Shown: positions 42,511-44,916 of the stretch, piece after piece
Layout: each line of letters opens with the position of its first letter
Numbering within the stretch: the stretch's first letter is position 1
From: Hofstenia miamia
Taxonomy: Eukaryota; Xenacoelomorpha; Acoela; Hofsteniidae
Assembly (NCBI GenBank): GCA_900660155.1
Contig: CABFPE010000100.1
Span: 441,018-485,933 of the forward strand
Direction of reading: 5' to 3'
DNA length: 44,916 nucleotides
The notes under the pieces: model-generated
Databases searched by the model: none
What the model was told of the DNA's origin: nothing
The model's input: the letters and a program-made list of their open reading frames with translations, nothing else
Program-made: the position numbers and the translations under genes

Positions 42511-44916
42511 TCTTTGATGTCTGCCATTGCTCTCTTCAAGTTTTGAAAATGTAACAGTCCATTATTGTCTAGCATGTATTCGTTATTTGGTAGTGTTTGT
42601 GTTATCATGTGGGGGCCGGACCATACTGTTTTCAATTTCCGGACTTGGTTTGTGTGTGTGAGTTTAATTGGTGTGAACGTGTATACCTTGTCTCCTACCT
42701 TGTGTGCATGACCATAAATTTTTTTATTATAATTACACTACTGTCTCACTGATGATTTCTTTATTTTGTGGCACATCATTTCGTGGATTCCTGTAATCTG
42801 GTTCTTCAGTTGTTTTACATATTCATTATCCAATTCTTCACTGTAGTTGGTGTATTTCATTGTTAGCAGGGTCGCCACTTCTCCTCCAAACATTGCCTTG
42901 AATGGTGAGACTCCCGTCATTGCATGTACTGAGGTATTGTAATAGTACTTGATCATCTCGATGACTTCTCTCCATCTGTTTCCCCCTATCCTTGATGTTG
43001 CCACTCTAATTAACTTAATTAGTGTTCAATTAAGTCGCTCCACTGCTCTGTTGGCCTGTGGGTGGTAAGCTGTTGTCCATTCGCTTGCAATTTCCAGGAG
43101 GTTGCCATTTCTTGGAAGAGTTCACTCTCAAATTGGGGCCCCTTATCCGTTATTATTGTTTCCATCAGCCCAAGTCATAGGATCCATTCCTTTAATACTA
43201 GTTCTGCTGTGGTTTCTGCCGTGGTATTCTTCATTGGGATCATCCTTGCATATTTTGTAAAATTGTCTACCATCACCAGTAGATATTGATAGCCTTCTGC
43301 ATCCTTCAACAACATTTCTAGATCTATGTGGACTATCTCATTTGGTTGTGTTGCGATGATTTTCTCCAGTGGTGCCCTTTGCATTGGAAAATGTTGTTTG
43401 TTGTGTAAAAGGCATGTTGTGCACTTATTGATAATGTCTTTGGTAACTTTCCTCATGGCTGTTGTTATGAACCTTGCATTGAGTGTTTTTTCCGTCTGTG
43501 TGATTCCCAAGTGGCCCTTCTCATGTATCTTCCTTATCAATTCTCTTTTGAAATAGTCTGGTATTGCAATCTGGTTGTTGCTGGCTTCAATGTATAGTAA
43601 TCCGTTTTTGTTTATCTTCCACTTATAATGTTCATAGTATCCTGCTGTTAGTTTTGACAATGTTGTCCGAGGTTCTTTTATCTTTTTTATGATTTTGCTG
43701 AGGATTATATTGTCTCTCTGTTTGTCCACTATTTCTTTTTCAGATATTTCTTCCCTCATTAGTATTGGTAGCATGGTTTGACCTTTTTTGTCCACGTTTA
43801 TTTCTGGTAATCCCTCATATTCAGTGTGTGGCAAAAATTGGAACTGTTTTTTCTCTCCATCTATTTTTACCACATCTCTCTGATATTCTGGTAGCAATGT
43901 CCAGAAGTCTGCATTGTTATGCAGGGTGCCTTTCCTATGCTCAATTGTGAATGTAAATTCATTCAAGTATTCGATCCATCATGACTCTATTCCAGACTTG
44001 TCTCCAGACAACTTCTTCAACCATGCCAGTCTGCTGTTGTCTGTGCATACCCTAAATTCTCTACTGATCAGGAAGTGTCGAAATTTTTTGATACTTTCAA
44101 TTAGTGCCAGCATCTCCACTTTGGTAGATCCGTAATTTTCTTCACTTGCTCTCAACTTATGACTAAAAAATTGAATGGGGACTTCTTTTCCGTTTTTTAT
44201 TTGTCCCAGCGTGGACCCAATCGCCACTTTACTTGTGTTGCAATCTAGTATAAACTTTTCATTGTAATCTGGTGTGTTAAGGGATGGTAGTTTCACCAGT
44301 TCTTCTTTGATGTTATCTAGTTCTTCCTACTCCTGTCAGGTCCATATGAACGGTACTGATTTTCTGATTAATCTGGTCATCTTCACTGTCTTGCCAGCTA
44401 TATTTGGAATGAAAGTCCCGTAGTAGTTGAAGAATCCCATTATCCTCTGTATATCTTTCTTGTTATTGGGCTTTTCTATTTTTTGGATCATTTCTCTGGC
44501 ATTATCTTTCATGCATATCCTGCCTTTCTCTATTGTTCTTCCCAGGAATACTATTTTCTCTTTGAGAATATCACATTTGTTCCCATTAATACAAAGTCCT
44601 GCATTCTCCAATATTGTTAACGTTCTCTCTAATGTTTCCAGATGTTCTTGGATTGTATCACTATTTACTATGATATTGTATATATAGGTGTCAACCCCCT
44701 CCTCCATTCTGTGTGTCTTGTTTTTTAACACTTTCAAAATATATCTCTGGAAGGTTGCTGGTGCGTTACAGAGTCTGAACCCCATGTATATCCATTCATA
44801 TAGCCCATAGGGAGTTATGAATGCTGTCTTCTCAATATCTTTTTCTTCCATCTTTCCCTGCCAGTAGGCTTTGCATAAGTCTAATGTTGTGAAATATTTA
44901 TGCTTACTGGCCTCAT
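42511..44916 (-). pseudogene. pol: pol of AB2: RT, RNase H, integrase (5' end outside window)
   Basis: RT is in the frame 44851-44336 (TPYGLYEWIYMGFRLCNAPATFQ region). The YMDD box reads YIYN (44686-44675), so both catalytic Asp are lost. RNase H is in 44296-43979 (LDCNTSK, EMLALIES, CTDNS). Integrase starts in the frame 43966-43175 with an intact zinc module (HEKGHLGI ... KCTTC), HIDLEML and the TKYARM block. Then ITDKGPQFES, a frameshift, and RAVERLN with Glu kept (43040-43038). The C-terminus has a WSGPHM GPY/F-like module (about 42620) and FQNLKRAMADI. Confidence 0.87.

Larger units (their letters stand above)
39188..44916 (-). mobile_element. Minus-strand Ty3/gypsy-type element AB2 (5' end beyond window)
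   Basis: Read on the minus strand, it has RT from 44916, then RNase H, integrase to about 42510, a shortened ORF3, a purine tract and the 3' LTR (40340-39188). It is inserted in ORF3 of element 3, with ttaa (39184-39187) the expected duplication half. The partner is outside the window. It shares its LTR family with M1 and the solo LTRs. Confidence 0.88.

Noticed and set aside
1..44916. CRISPR arrays, bacterial operons, ribosome binding sites
   Set aside because: The content is eukaryotic retroelements. No spaced direct-repeat array or prokaryotic gene order is present.

Overview
The window is AT-rich eukaryotic DNA, most likely from an invertebrate animal; I cannot name the species. Almost all of it is decayed retrotransposon sequence, nested several layers deep, and I see no convincing intact host gene. 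There is one 1000-base N gap (20552-21551) and two single-N joins (3875, 9412) that sit inside repeats and look like assembly seams.

Left part (1-8419). A non-LTR retrotransposon of CR1/L2 type (endonuclease, then reverse transcriptase) runs from about 1500 to 6835. It is split by an LTR-element derivative at 3378-6087, flanked by the 4-bp duplication ttac. Removing one ttac copy rejoins the RT reading frame. At 7557-8400 there is an unrecognised broken coding stretch.

Centre (8420-32620). One + strand Ty3/gypsy-type element (element C) has a 5' LTR, a tRNA-Trp-like primer-binding site, gag, pol (protease, RT, RNase H, integrase with GPY/F end), a third coding region of about 3.6 kb (ORF3), a polypurine tract and a 3' LTR. 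It is broken by a solo LTR in its 5' LTR (duplication ataa), a solo LTR in ORF3 (atag), and a minus-strand element M1 in ORF3 (20115-30636, ctgt). Inside the gag of M1 sits a + strand element E (gap to 29378). Its pol in turn carries a minus-strand LINE and a solo LTR (23730-24237, atgg). This is a four-level stack.

Right part (32621-44916). A broken coding stretch with a possible phospholipase A2-like cysteine/histidine pattern is followed by a 5'-damaged + strand element 3 (34267-39187). ORF3 of element 3 is cut by a minus-strand element AB2 (39188 to beyond the window end).

The most interesting signal is ORF3. Homologous pieces occur downstream of integrase in four elements, and a fifth piece is a stray fragment. 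Its C-terminal third carries the three motifs expected of a DEDDh (TREX/DnaQ-like) 3'-5' exonuclease: D-x-E, then S-G-x-N-D, then H-x4-D. AB2 appears to have lost exactly this part. I do not recognise the N-terminal two thirds of ORF3.
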